Shown here: positions 26,980-35,723 of the stretch, piece after piece | Numbering within the stretch: the first letter of the stretch is position 1 | Layout of the letters: each line of letters starts with the position of its first letter | Assembly (NCBI GenBank): GCA_022709755.1 | Contig: JAKLIF010000004.1 | Location: 209,345 to 273,344 of the forward strand | Direction: 5' to 3' | Length of the DNA: 64,000 nt | Source: Elusimicrobiota bacterium | Lineage (GTDB): Bacteria > Elusimicrobiota > Elusimicrobia > FEN-1173 > JAKLIF01 | The notes under the pieces: generated by a model | What the model saw: the letters and a program-made list of their open reading frames with translations, nothing else | Told to the model about the DNA's origin: nothing | Databases searched by the model: none | Position numbers and translations under genes: made by a program

Positions 26980-28771
26980 GGTGATGTCCTCCTTTGGAAT
27001 GCGCGTAGTGTTTCGATGAATATATTTTACCTTTTCGGGAGCCGCGGGAGTGCTCATACTTTTTATGCCAGAAGAAGTATTCCTTCTGACGGCGCTGGGC
27101 CCGCGCGGTCTTGGGAGACACGACCGCCTCCTTCGTGGACGGGTCCACGCCGGAATGATAGACCACCGACGACACCGTCATGGGAGTGGGCGTGAATTCC
27201 TGGACCTGTTCCAGCCGATATCCCAGTTTTTCCACCTTGTCGGCCAGGCGCGCCATGTCCTGATCCGACGTCCCCGGATGCCCCGAGATGAAGTAGGGCA
27301 GCAGATCCTGGTGCAATCCGGATTGACGGGAATACTCGTCGAAGACCCTCTTAAACTCGATGAATTTATCGAAGGACGGCTTGCGCATCCGCCGGAGGAC
27401 GGAATCCTCGGTGTGTTCCGGCGCCACTTTCAGGCGGCCCGAGACATGATGGCGGACGAGTTCGCGGATGTAATCCGGATGAGCCAGGCACAGGTCGTGG
27501 CGGATCCCGCTGGAGATGATGACTTTTTTGATCCCCGGGACGGCTCGGACGGCCCGATAGAGGTCCAGGAGAGCGGCGGGATTGGTGTCCAGGTTCCGGC
27601 AGATCTGCGGGTGGATGCACGACACCGCGCGGCACCGGAGACACTGCTCGGGGTCTTTCCCCCTCATGCCGTACATGTTCGCCGACGGTCCGCCCAGGTC
27701 GCTGAGATACCCCTGGAACCCCTCCATCTCTTTGATCGCCTCCACTTCCTGGAGGATGGATCTTTTGGAGCGGCTGACGATGGTGCGTCCTTGGTGCGCG
27801 CTGAGCGTGCAGAAACTGCAGCCCCCGAAACAACCCCGATGGATCGTGACGGAAAATTTGATCATGCGATGGGCCGGGATCTCCCCCCTCTTCCGATACT
27901 TCGGGTGGGGCAACCGGGTGTAGGGCAGGTCGTAGGACGCATCGAGCTCCTCGTCGGTCCAGACCTCCTCGGCGGGATTCACGACGACGGTGCGGTCCCC
28001 GACGGGCTGGGAGAGGCGCTGACCGTCCGTGCGGTTGGATTCCACCTCGACCCCATGGAAGGCCTCGGCGAACTTCCGCGAGTCTCCGACGCACGTCTCG
28101 TGGGACGGCAGGACGAGGTCCTGCCAGAGCTTGTTCTTCGGAAGGCTGTCGGACGCCGGCTGGACGAACGCCGTCTGCGGGAGCGTCTTCAAGGAAGAGA
28201 AGGGAACGCCCCGTCTCATCAACCGGACGATTTCCCGGATCGTCTTCTCCCCCATGCCGTACACCAGCAGGTCGGCTCCGCTCTCGATCAAGACGGACGG
28301 GCGGAGACGGTCGGACCAAAAATCGTAATGGGTCAGCCGCCGGAGGGACGCCTCGATCCCCCCGAGGACGACGGGGACATCGGGGTAGAGCCGTTTCAAT
28401 ATCTTGGAATAGACGGTCACCGCATAATCGGGACGAAACCCCGCGCGGCCGTCGGGGGTGAACGCGTCGTCGGAACGCAGGCGGCGGGCGGCCGTATAAT
28501 GGTTCACCATCGAATCCATGTTCCCCGACGTGACCCCGAAGAAGAGGCGCGGCGCGCCGAACTTCTTGAAATCCCGCAGGTCGTCCTGCCAGTTGGGCTG
28601 GGGGATGATCGCCACCCGCAGTCCCTCCTGTTCCAACACGCGCCCGATCACCGCCACGCCAAAAGCCGGGTGGTCCACATACGCGTCCCCGGTCACCAGG
28701 ACGACATCCACCTCGTTCCAACCCCGCTGGATCATCTCATCCCGTGTGATGGGCAACCACTTCAGAATCAT
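26885..28771 (-). CDS. YgiQ-family radical SAM protein
   Basis: A 628-residue YgiQ-type protein. It opens with LPITRDEMIQRGWNEVDVVL, contains GGIEASLRRLTHYDFWSDRL, and carries the [4Fe-4S] motif C-x3-C-x2-C (RGCFGGCSFC, about residue 312) followed by TLSAHQGRTIVSRSKRSILQ. Reaction unknown for the family. The C-terminus is odd: after EYFFWHKKYEHS a stop codon expected near 27050 is missing and the frame continues through about 60 His/Lys-rich residues, overlapping the quinone reductase gene by 95 nt. The last about 50 residues are probably not family sequence. Either a stop was lost naturally or there is an indel near 27060-27090. Confidence 0.88.
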   Translation of the reverse strand: MILKWLPITRDEMIQRGWNEVDVVLVTGDAYVDHPAFGVAVIGRVLEQEGLRVAIIPQPNWQDDLRDFKKFGAPRLFFGVTSGNMDSMVNHYTAARRLRSDDAFTPDGRAGFRPDYAVTVYSKILKRLYPDVPVVLGGIEASLRRLTHYDFWSDRLRPSVLIESGADLLVYGMGEKTIREIVRLMRRGVPFSSLKTLPQTAFVQPASDSLPKNKLWQDLVLPSHETCVGDSRKFAEAFHGVEVESNRTDGQRLSQPVGDRTVVVNPAEEVWTDEELDASYDLPYTRLPHPKYRKRGEIPAHRMIKFSVTIHRGCFGGCSFCTLSAHQGRTIVSRSKRSILQEVEAIKEMEGFQGYLSDLGGPSANMYGMRGKDPEQCLRCRAVSCIHPQICRNLDTNPAALLDLYRAVRAVPGIKKVIISSGIRHDLCLAHPDYIRELVRHHVSGRLKVAPEHTEDSVLRRMRKPSFDKFIEFKRVFDEYSRQSGLHQDLLPYFISGHPGTSDQDMARLADKVEKLGYRLEQVQEFTPTPMTVSSVVYHSGVDPSTKEAVVSPKTARAQRRQKEYFFWHKKYEHSRGSRKGKIYSSKHYAHSKGGHHHETPHRVLPSQSKKFQSRHPRHVRRGAPKEK

Positions 28772-28867
28772 CGCATTCCCCCTGGGGGTCTTCCCGTAAA
28801 ACCGGAGAAGCCCCGATCAATATATGATAAAATAGTAACATAACATAAGCCACTGAAAAGAACCGCC

Positions 28868-29767
28868 ATGGACACCGATCAGAACTTCCATAAGAACATC
28901 CTCGACAACCTCAACGAAGGGATATTCTTCGTCGACACGGAACGCCGTATCACCTATTGGAGCAAAGGCGCCGAACACCTCACGGGCCACGAGGAAAAAG
29001 ACGTGCTCGGAAAGAAGTGCGCCGACATCCTTTTCTGCGTCAACGCCCTCGGCCACCGGGAATGCGACGGGCGCTGCCTCCTGGAGAACCCCCTCTTCGA
29101 CGGACAGATACATGAGAAGGAGTTCTTCCTCCACCACAAGGAGGGATACCGGACCCCCGTGCTCGTGCGGTCCATGCCCTACCGGAACGCCAACGGCAAG
29201 GTCATCGGGGCCATCGAGATCCTGATCGACAATTCCCCAAAATCCGACGTCATGCAGCAGATCGAGGCGCTCCAGAAGATGGTGTTGCTGGACCCCTTGA
29301 CCTCCCTGGGGAACCGGGGGTACGGCGAAAAGATGATCTCCTCGAAACTGGCGGAACTCCAGCGCCATATCTCCACGTTCGGGATGCTCTTCATCGACAT
29401 CGACCATTTCAAACAGATCAACGACAAGCACGGCCACAACGTGGGGGACCGGGTGTTGAAGATGATCGCCAAGACCATCATGAACAACGTCCGCCCCTTT
29501 GACGCCGTCTGCCGGTGGGGCGGGGAGGAGTTCATCGCCCTCATCCTCAACGTTTCCGACGACCAACTCCGTCAGATCGCCGAGAAGATCCGCATCCTGA
29601 TCGAACAATCCAGTTTTTGGATCGACGCGGACATCATCCGGGTCACGGTCTCCGTCGGGGCCACGCTCGCCTTGCCCGGCGACACCCCGGAATCCCTGGT
29701 CAAACGCGCCGATGAACTCCTCTACCAGAGCAAAGCCGGCGGCCGGAACCGGGTGGCCGTCCTCTAG
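28868..29767 (+). CDS. PAS-GGDEF diguanylate cyclase
   Basis: A 299-residue cytoplasmic enzyme that would make cyclic di-GMP. The PAS domain (about 5-125) carries a Cys/His-rich insert (CADILFCVNALGHRECDGRC) of the kind often seen in cyclase-linked PAS domains, a candidate metal or redox site. The GGDEF domain (about 145-299) has the active motif GGEEF (218-222), the substrate motif DIDHFKQINDKHGHNVGD and the inhibitory I-site RxxD (RPFD, 209-212) exactly five residues upstream of it, so product inhibition is expected. It is divergent from the ygiQ-type gene with a TATGATAAAAT stretch in the gap. Confidence 0.92.
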   Translation: MDTDQNFHKNILDNLNEGIFFVDTERRITYWSKGAEHLTGHEEKDVLGKKCADILFCVNALGHRECDGRCLLENPLFDGQIHEKEFFLHHKEGYRTPVLVRSMPYRNANGKVIGAIEILIDNSPKSDVMQQIEALQKMVLLDPLTSLGNRGYGEKMISSKLAELQRHISTFGMLFIDIDHFKQINDKHGHNVGDRVLKMIAKTIMNNVRPFDAVCRWGGEEFIALILNVSDDQLRQIAEKIRILIEQSSFWIDADIIRVTVSVGATLALPGDTPESLVKRADELLYQSKAGGRNRVAVL

Positions 29768-29796
29768 ACTTCCGATCCCTTCGACGACATCGAAAT

Positions 29797-29832
29797 AAAA
29801 GAGGGGCTGTTCAAACGAACAGCCCCTCTTTT
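29797..29832. terminator. Bidirectional terminator
   Basis: A perfect 16-bp stem (AAAAGAGGGGCTGTTC with its complement) with loop AAAC, flanked by A and T runs on both sides. It serves the convergent cyclase (+) and peroxiredoxin (-) genes. Confidence 0.92.
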
Positions 29833-29848
29833 GACGATGGGATCCGTC

Positions 29849-30616
29849 TTATTTCTGTTTGGCCGGCGAAGGGACCTGGTCTTTGGGGAGTTTCTTGAAG
29901 CACAGGAACCAATCGTTGCAGTAATAATCCTTTCCGGCTTCTTCCACCCGCTGTTTGGCCGCGCCGCAAGAACCCGGCGGAGGGACGATGACATCGTCTC
30001 CCGGCTGCCAGTCGGCCGGCGTCGCCACCTTATGCGCGTCGGACGTCTGCATCGCCACCAACAACCGCTTGATCTCCTGGAAATTCCGCCCGTTCGAGAG
30101 CGGGTAGTAGATCAGGGCGCGGATCTTGGCGTTCGGATCGATGAAGAACACCGCGCGCACCGCCTTGGTGTCCGCGGCGGCGGGCTGGAGCATCCCGTAT
30201 TTCCTGGACACGTCCATCTTCAGGTCCTGGATCACCGGAAAGGTGACTTCCATTCCCTCCATGTCCCTATACTTGGCTTTTTCCTTGATGGTGCGGAGCC
30301 AGGCGATGTGGCTGTAAGTGCTGTCGATGGACAACCCCACCAGCTTCGTGTTCAACGCCTCGAATTCCGGCATCATCTTGGCGAAGGTCATGAATTCCGT
30401 CGTGCACACGGGTGTGAAATCCGCCGGGTGGCTGAAAAGGATGACCCATTTTCCCTTGTAATCCTCGGGGAAATTGATCATCCCCTGGGTGGTCTCCGCC
30501 GTGAACGCCGGCGCCGATTCCCCGATCAACGGAACGCGCGGTCCGTCCTCCGCCGAGAGCACCGCCCCCGACAACATCATGACTGCCATGAAACCGACCA
30601 CTGATTTGATTCTCAT
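29849..30616 (-). CDS. Exported 1-Cys peroxiredoxin (Prx6 type)
   Basis: A 255-residue thiol peroxidase. Peroxidatic Cys71 lies in HPADFTPVCTTEF, and the long C-terminal dimer domain (PLSNGRNFQEIKRLL) is typical of Prx6. A signal peptide (MRIKSVVGFMAVMMLSGAVL, cleavage near LSA-ED) sends it to the periplasm, unusual for Prx6. The tail adds three Cys (PPPGSCGAAK, YYCNDWFLCFKK) that could serve as resolving cysteines or bind metal. The start at 30616 follows AAGGAGG. It is the last gene of the TolC-RND-DUF2892 run. Confidence 0.9.
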   Translation of the reverse strand: MRIKSVVGFMAVMMLSGAVLSAEDGPRVPLIGESAPAFTAETTQGMINFPEDYKGKWVILFSHPADFTPVCTTEFMTFAKMMPEFEALNTKLVGLSIDSTYSHIAWLRTIKEKAKYRDMEGMEVTFPVIQDLKMDVSRKYGMLQPAAADTKAVRAVFFIDPNAKIRALIYYPLSNGRNFQEIKRLLVAMQTSDAHKVATPADWQPGDDVIVPPPGSCGAAKQRVEEAGKDYYCNDWFLCFKKLPKDQVPSPAKQK

Positions 30617-30676
30617 ACCGACACCTCCTTGAAGATTTAAGTTGATTGTACCAAACAAAAAGCCCCGCCGCCTCAT

Positions 30677-30874
30677 TCATTCCCCCGGCCCCTGACGGTT
30701 GATCCGCTGTTTCAGGACGTCCTCCAGGAAACACCACCGGGTGAAAGATGATTGAAGAAGATTCAATCCGACGAAGACAATGACCCACAGAAAATGCGGG
30801 CTCACCCATACGGAGAGCGCCACGCTGACGAGGATCAACGAACCCGCGATCCTCCTGATCAGATATTCCACCAT
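30677..30874 (-). CDS. DUF2892-type small membrane protein
   Basis: A 65-residue protein with one or two hydrophobic helices (IAGSLILVSVALSVWVSP and FLWVIVFVGLNLLQSSFT), a short Cys-containing end (TRWCFLEDVL) and an N-terminal VEYLIRR segment, as in DUF2892/YgaP-like inner membrane proteins. ATG 30874 has AGGGGA 5 nt upstream; an alternative ATG at 30895 overlaps the RND stop as ATGA. Such proteins often accompany RND efflux operons. Function unknown. Confidence 0.7.
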   Translation of the reverse strand: MVEYLIRRIAGSLILVSVALSVWVSPHFLWVIVFVGLNLLQSSFTRWCFLEDVLKQRINRQGPGE

Positions 30875-30891
30875 CCCGATCCCCTCCCCTC

Positions 30892-33800
30892 TCATGGATT
30901 CACGATATGCCTTTTGGCCAGCATGTAATAGAGCACCGGGACGGCCGTCCGCGACAACACCGTGGACGCGACCTCCCCGGCCATCAGGGAGACGGCCAGT
31001 CCCTGGAAGATGGGGTCGAACAGGATGACCCCGGCCCCCACGACGACGGCCGCCGCCGTCAACAACATGGGCCTGAAACGGATCGCGCCGGCGTCGATCA
31101 CCGCCTCCTTCAGCGGCATCCCCTCCCGCAGACGCAACTGGATGAAATCGACGAGGATGATGGAATTCCGCACGACGATCCCCGCGCCGGCGATGAACCC
31201 GATCATCGACGTCGCCGTGAAGAACGCGTTCATCCCCCAGTGTCCCGGGAGGATCCCCACCAAGGTGAGCGGGATGGGGGCCATGATGACCAACGGGATC
31301 GTGAACGATTGAAACCAGGCCACCACCAGGATGTAGATCAGCAGGAGGACCATGGCGAAAGCCACCCCCAGATCGCGAAAGACCTCATAGGTGATCTGCC
31401 ATTCCCCGTCCCATTTCATGGCCACTTCCGACGAACTTTCGGGCACGGCGGAATAATATTGTTTCAGGGGGATCCCTTCTTCCCGGGCCAGTCGGTCGAT
31501 GTCCTTCCGCAGTTTCAATATGGCATAGACGGGACTCTCGGCCCGGCCCGCCACGTCCGCGATCACATAGGACACCCGTCTGAGGTTCTTATGGTGGATC
31601 GGGATATCGGTCTCCGTCCGTTCCGCCCGCACGAGTTCTCTCAAGGGGATGGACACCCCGTTCCGGGAGAGGAGCCGGATGTCTCCGACGGCCCGGAGAT
31701 CGCGTCTCTTCGAATCCGGGAGGCGCAGGCGGATCTCGACGGGTTCCCGGTCCCCCTCGGTATGGGCCAAACGCACGGTCTGTCCGTCGACGGCCATCGA
31801 CACGGTCTGGGCGACGGATTCCGCGGAGATGCCGTTCAGCGTCGCCTTCTCCCGAAGGACTTTGAGACTGTCCAATCGACGGGCGTCCGGCACATAGCTG
31901 TCCACATCCACGATCCCGTCGGTATGACGGAGCAGTTCCTTCACGCGGGAGACCAGAAAACGCTGCCGGGCCAGGTCCGGACCATAGAATTCCAACACCA
32001 GCGTCGACAGGACGGGAGGCCCCGGAGGGACCTCCGCCACCTGGATGCGGGCGCCGGCCTGGTCCGCGATCGACTGGAGCGGGAGCCGGACCCGGGACGC
32101 GATCTCATGGCTCTGACGCCGGCGGGCGTGCCGGGGTTTCAGGTTCACGACGATGTCGGCCTGATGCGGCTTTTGGCGCAGAAAATAATGCCGGACCAGC
32201 CCGTTGAAATTATGAGGCGCGGAGGTGCCGACATAGGAGACCACCCTTTCCACGTCGGGCACTCCCCGCAGATAGGCCGCCATCCGGTCCGAGACCTCCC
32301 GCGTCTTATCGAGGGATGACGATTCGGGCATGTTCAAGACCACCTCGAACTCATCCTTGTTATCGAACGGGAGCATCTTCACTGTGACCCGTTGGAGCGG
32401 GACCAGCGCGACCGCACCGGCCAGCAACAACCCCATCACGCCCAGATACATCGCACGCGCCCGGCCGTTCTCCAACAACAGGCGCATCTGATTCCGATAG
32501 AGCCGGTCCAGGAACCCCTCCTTGTCGGCGTTGTGGCAATCCTTCGGTTTCCAATGCTGGAGCAACCACGTGAACATCCAGGGGGAGACCACGAAAGCGA
32601 CCAGGAGGGAGAAGAGCATGGCCATCGACGCTCCGACGGGGATCGGCCTCATGTAGGGCCCCATCAACCCGCTCACGAACGCCATCGGCAGGATCGCGGC
32701 GATCACCGCCCACGTCGCCAAAAAAGTGGGGTTGCCGACTTCGTTGACGGCATGCACGGCGAGGTCCCACAGGTTCCGTCCGTCACGCAGGGTGTAATGA
32801 CGGTGGATGTTCTCCACGACCACGATGGCGTCGTCCACCAGGATCCCGATGGAAAAGATCAGCGCGAAGAGGGTGATCCGGTTGAGTGTGTATCCGAACA
32901 GGTAATAGATGAGCAGGGTCAGGGACAGGGTCACCGGGATGGCCACCAACACCACCAGGGCTTCGCGCAGTCCCAGCGCCAGGGCGATCAAGACCGTGAC
33001 CGAAAGCGTCGCCAGGAGCATATGAAACAACAGTTCGTCGGATTTCTCCTTCGCCGTGTCCCCATAATTGCGTGTCACGACGTAACGGATGTCCGAGAAA
33101 CCCGGCTCTTTCAGGTTCCGGTCGATGCGTCGCAGGACCGCCCCGGCCACATCCGTCGCGTTGGCGCCGCGCCGTTTGGAAACGGCCAGAGTCACGGCCT
33201 GTGACGACGGGGCCGTCGAGGACGCCGGAGACAGCCAGACCTCTTTTTCATCCTCGTCGGGTCCGTCCTCCACGCGCGCCACGTCGTCCACCGTCACCGG
33301 TCGGCCCCGGGAGACCCCGACGACGACCTCCTTCAGGTCGGACGCCGTCCGGATCAGCGAATCACTCTCGACGGACACGTCCTCTCCTCCCGAATGGACG
33401 TGTCCCGCCGGGAGCCGCGTGTTGGCGGACTGCAGTATCCCCCCCAACTCCAACGGGGTCACCCGGTGCTCCGCCATCCTGGCCGGATCGAAATGAACCT
33501 TGAACTGGCGCCGACGCCCGCCGATGATGTCGATGTCGGAGACCAGCGGGACCGCGCTGATCTCTTCCCTCAGAGCCGCGACCGCCGCCCGGAGAGAGCG
33601 GGGGTCCCGCGAGGGGCTTGTGAACGTGAGCGCCAAGATCGGCACATCGTCGATGGACCGGGGCTTGATCAGGGGTTGGCCGGCGCCCGGAGGCAACAGG
33701 TCCAGATTGGCGAACGTCTTGGTGTAGATCTGCGTCATGGCCAATTCCGGATTGATCCCCACCTTGAACCGCACGATGAAGAAGGCGACATGGGACTCGG

Positions 33801-34074
33801 CCGTGGAATAGATGTATTCGACTCCCGGGATCTCCCAGAGTTTCCGTTCCCCCACGTTGAGCACCCGTTGTTCCACTTCCTCGGCGGAGGCGCCCGGATA
33901 GGGGACGAAGACATCGAACAGGGGCACGTTGATCTGCGGTTCTTCCTCCCGCGACAGTTTCAGGACGGCGAACACTCCCAGGAAGAGCGCCGTGACGGCC
34001 AGCAGGGGCGTCAGCTTGGAATGGACGAAACTCTTGGCCAGACGGCCGGCCAGGCCCATCGACTCGGTCTTCAT
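30892..34074 (-). CDS. RND efflux permease (first locus)
   Basis: A 1,060-residue resistance-nodulation-division inner-membrane pump with the usual two repeats of one plus five helices and two large periplasmic loops. The proton-relay acidic pair in TM4 is present (SIGILVDDAIVVVENIHRHY). The TM10 lysine of AcrB is replaced by Arg (AGAGIVVRNSIILVDFI), seen in some subfamilies. The start overlaps the TolC-type gene by 4 nt and a DUF2892 gene follows. No membrane-fusion protein gene lies in this unit, although one is normally needed. Substrate unknown. Confidence 0.93.
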   Translation of the reverse strand: MKTESMGLAGRLAKSFVHSKLTPLLAVTALFLGVFAVLKLSREEEPQINVPLFDVFVPYPGASAEEVEQRVLNVGERKLWEIPGVEYIYSTAESHVAFFIVRFKVGINPELAMTQIYTKTFANLDLLPPGAGQPLIKPRSIDDVPILALTFTSPSRDPRSLRAAVAALREEISAVPLVSDIDIIGGRRRQFKVHFDPARMAEHRVTPLELGGILQSANTRLPAGHVHSGGEDVSVESDSLIRTASDLKEVVVGVSRGRPVTVDDVARVEDGPDEDEKEVWLSPASSTAPSSQAVTLAVSKRRGANATDVAGAVLRRIDRNLKEPGFSDIRYVVTRNYGDTAKEKSDELLFHMLLATLSVTVLIALALGLREALVVLVAIPVTLSLTLLIYYLFGYTLNRITLFALIFSIGILVDDAIVVVENIHRHYTLRDGRNLWDLAVHAVNEVGNPTFLATWAVIAAILPMAFVSGLMGPYMRPIPVGASMAMLFSLLVAFVVSPWMFTWLLQHWKPKDCHNADKEGFLDRLYRNQMRLLLENGRARAMYLGVMGLLLAGAVALVPLQRVTVKMLPFDNKDEFEVVLNMPESSSLDKTREVSDRMAAYLRGVPDVERVVSYVGTSAPHNFNGLVRHYFLRQKPHQADIVVNLKPRHARRRQSHEIASRVRLPLQSIADQAGARIQVAEVPPGPPVLSTLVLEFYGPDLARQRFLVSRVKELLRHTDGIVDVDSYVPDARRLDSLKVLREKATLNGISAESVAQTVSMAVDGQTVRLAHTEGDREPVEIRLRLPDSKRRDLRAVGDIRLLSRNGVSIPLRELVRAERTETDIPIHHKNLRRVSYVIADVAGRAESPVYAILKLRKDIDRLAREEGIPLKQYYSAVPESSSEVAMKWDGEWQITYEVFRDLGVAFAMVLLLIYILVVAWFQSFTIPLVIMAPIPLTLVGILPGHWGMNAFFTATSMIGFIAGAGIVVRNSIILVDFIQLRLREGMPLKEAVIDAGAIRFRPMLLTAAAVVVGAGVILFDPIFQGLAVSLMAGEVASTVLSRTAVPVLYYMLAKRHIVNP

Positions 34075-35510
34075 GGCAAAACCTCCAATCGATCGGATAG
34101 GCGACTCACTGTTCCCTCATCCAGGCGCCCCATCGACGAGGCGAGACGGAGATAACCGGAATGGATCCGATAGAGCGCATCGAGATAGTGGATATCCGCC
34201 CGGGCCAAGCCCTCCTCCGCCCGGAGCACGTCCAGGATGCTCTGCCGGCCGGAACGGTACAGGGGACGGAACAATTCCAGCGATTCGGCGGCCAACGAAC
34301 GCGACTTCTTCACGGGAACCAATGCGGAGACTGCCCCCTGATAGAAAGACAAAGACTGCGCCACTTCTCTTTTGACCCGGTCCCGGACACTCTCCTGGTT
34401 CGCCCGGGCCTCCTCCTCCGCCGCCCGGCTCCGGGCGCGGCGCGCCGGATAGGACGGATCCCCCAACGCCATCCCGAGTCGGACACCCCACAAACGGTCC
34501 GCGGGGTGGTCCGAAAAATCACCCGTGTGGGACGCGACGGAAGCGAAGGCCTCCACTCTCGGCAAGATGCTGGATCCGGCCATCGCCGACTTCAAACCCG
34601 CTTCTCTCGTCCGATGGGACGCCAAGACGATGTCATCCCGGTTTTCCAACGCCTCTTTTTCAAGGAGGGGCAAGTCTCCGACTTCATAGAGGGACTCACT
34701 CAAACGGGACCGGTAAGACGGAATGTCTCCCGCCCCCCCCGCCAAAGAAAAAACAACGGCCTGGGCGGACTGTTCTTCCGCCGCCAACTGGATCTCCCAG
34801 GCGCGCAATCCTTCGAGGATGGATTCGGCCGCATAAAAATCCGAGCCCAGGATCAATCCCTTCGCCTTGAGCCGCTGAGCGGATTGCATCTCCTGAGCCG
34901 CCGAATCAATACGTTCACGGACGGCGGCCCGTTGCGCTTTCTTCAGGATCACCGTCAAATAGGCCTCGGCGGCCTGATGACGGAGATCCTGGGCGGTCCC
35001 TCGGGACCGGCTCACGGACTCACGGACTCCCAGATCCGCCAGCTGACGGTTCCGGGATTGCTCGAACCCGGTGAACAACGGCAATCCGATCTCCAACGAG
35101 GTGCTCACATCGGTCAGATCACCGGGATCGTTAAGATAACCCACGTCGAAATGTTTGGCCTCGAAAGACCGTTGCTGGAGGAGCGACCCGAAGACGAAGA
35201 CCGGATGATCCCCCCGCGTCAGAACACTCTGGACCCGGGCCTGGGGCCATGACCGAGCCCGTGTCTCCCGAAGGGCCGCGTGAGCGATCCGAACGCGGCT
35301 GTGAGCGGCCCGGATCTCCGGATGGCCCTGGACGACCTGTTCCACAAACAGCCCCAATTCGCCCGCAACCCCCCGGTCTTCGGACGCGAGGATGAAAATC
35401 CCCGCCAAGACGGCGATGAAAAAACGATTCCGGCGGTCCGACCGCCGGCCCCTGAATGATCCATGGATTCCAATGAGACCGTCGCCCTTCTTGTTCCGGA
35501 TGAGATATTC
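34071..35510 (-). CDS. TolC-family outer-membrane channel (first locus)
   Basis: A 479-residue outer-membrane efflux protein. A signal peptide (RFFIAVLAGIFILASEDRGV) is preceded by a long basic N-region; the mature part shows two TolC repeats of alpha-helical coiled coil (for example LRHQAAEAYLTVILKKAQRA and QSAQRLKAKGLILGSDFYAA). The segment DHPVFVFGSLLQQRSFEAKHF is typical of TolCs paired with metal or solute RND pumps. GTG 35510 with AGGGGGGA upstream is preferred. The first codons (EYLIRNKKG) resemble the DUF2892 N-terminus downstream, hinting at a relic. It overlaps the RND gene by 4 nt. Confidence 0.87.
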   Translation of the reverse strand, partial: EYLIRNKKGDGLIGIHGSFRGRRSDRRNRFFIAVLAGIFILASEDRGVAGELGLFVEQVVQGHPEIRAAHSRVRIAHAALRETRARSWPQARVQSVLTRGDHPVFVFGSLLQQRSFEAKHFDVGYLNDPGDLTDVSTSLEIGLPLFTGFEQSRNRQLADLGVRESVSRSRGTAQDLRHQAAEAYLTVILKKAQRAAVRERIDSAAQEMQSAQRLKAKGLILGSDFYAAESILEGLRAWEIQLAAEEQSAQAVVFSLAGGAGDIPSYRSRLSESLYEVGDLPLLEKEALENRDDIVLASHRTREAGLKSAMAGSSILPRVEAFASVASHTGDFSDHPADRLWGVRLGMALGDPSYPARRARSRAAEEEARANQESVRDRVKREVAQSLSFYQGAVSALVPVKKSRSLAAESLELFRPLYRSGRQSILDVLRAEEGLARADIHYLDALYRIHSGYLRLASSMGRLDEGTVSRLSDRLEVLP

Positions 35511-35723
35511 CACAATTCCCCCCTGCGTCAACGTTCTTTTGCGATCTTTAGATGCGGGGGACGGAAAAAGGATTCAAACTTTTTTCCGGCGGGAAGAATC
35601 GGGGAGACGTTCGCGGCCGTCATCGACGGAAAATTGAATAAAATACTGGCTGTTTGGCGCCGAATATGCAATAGTGACTAGATAAAGGACCGCAGACGCG
35701 GCCCACATCACGGAGGATTGAAC
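35511..35723. other. Divergent intergenic region with hairpin
   Basis: A 213-nt gap between the minus-strand TolC-RND unit and the plus-strand helicase gene. It must hold both promoters, but I see no convincing -35/-10 pair. An A/T-rich stem CGGAAAAAG (35562-35570) with CTTTTTTCCG (35579-35588) is the only clear structure, possibly a leader hairpin. Confidence 0.4.

Noticed and set aside
27050..28843. 597-codon plus-strand frame opposite the ygiQ-type gene
   Set aside because: Antisense shadow; radical SAM motif is on the minus strand.
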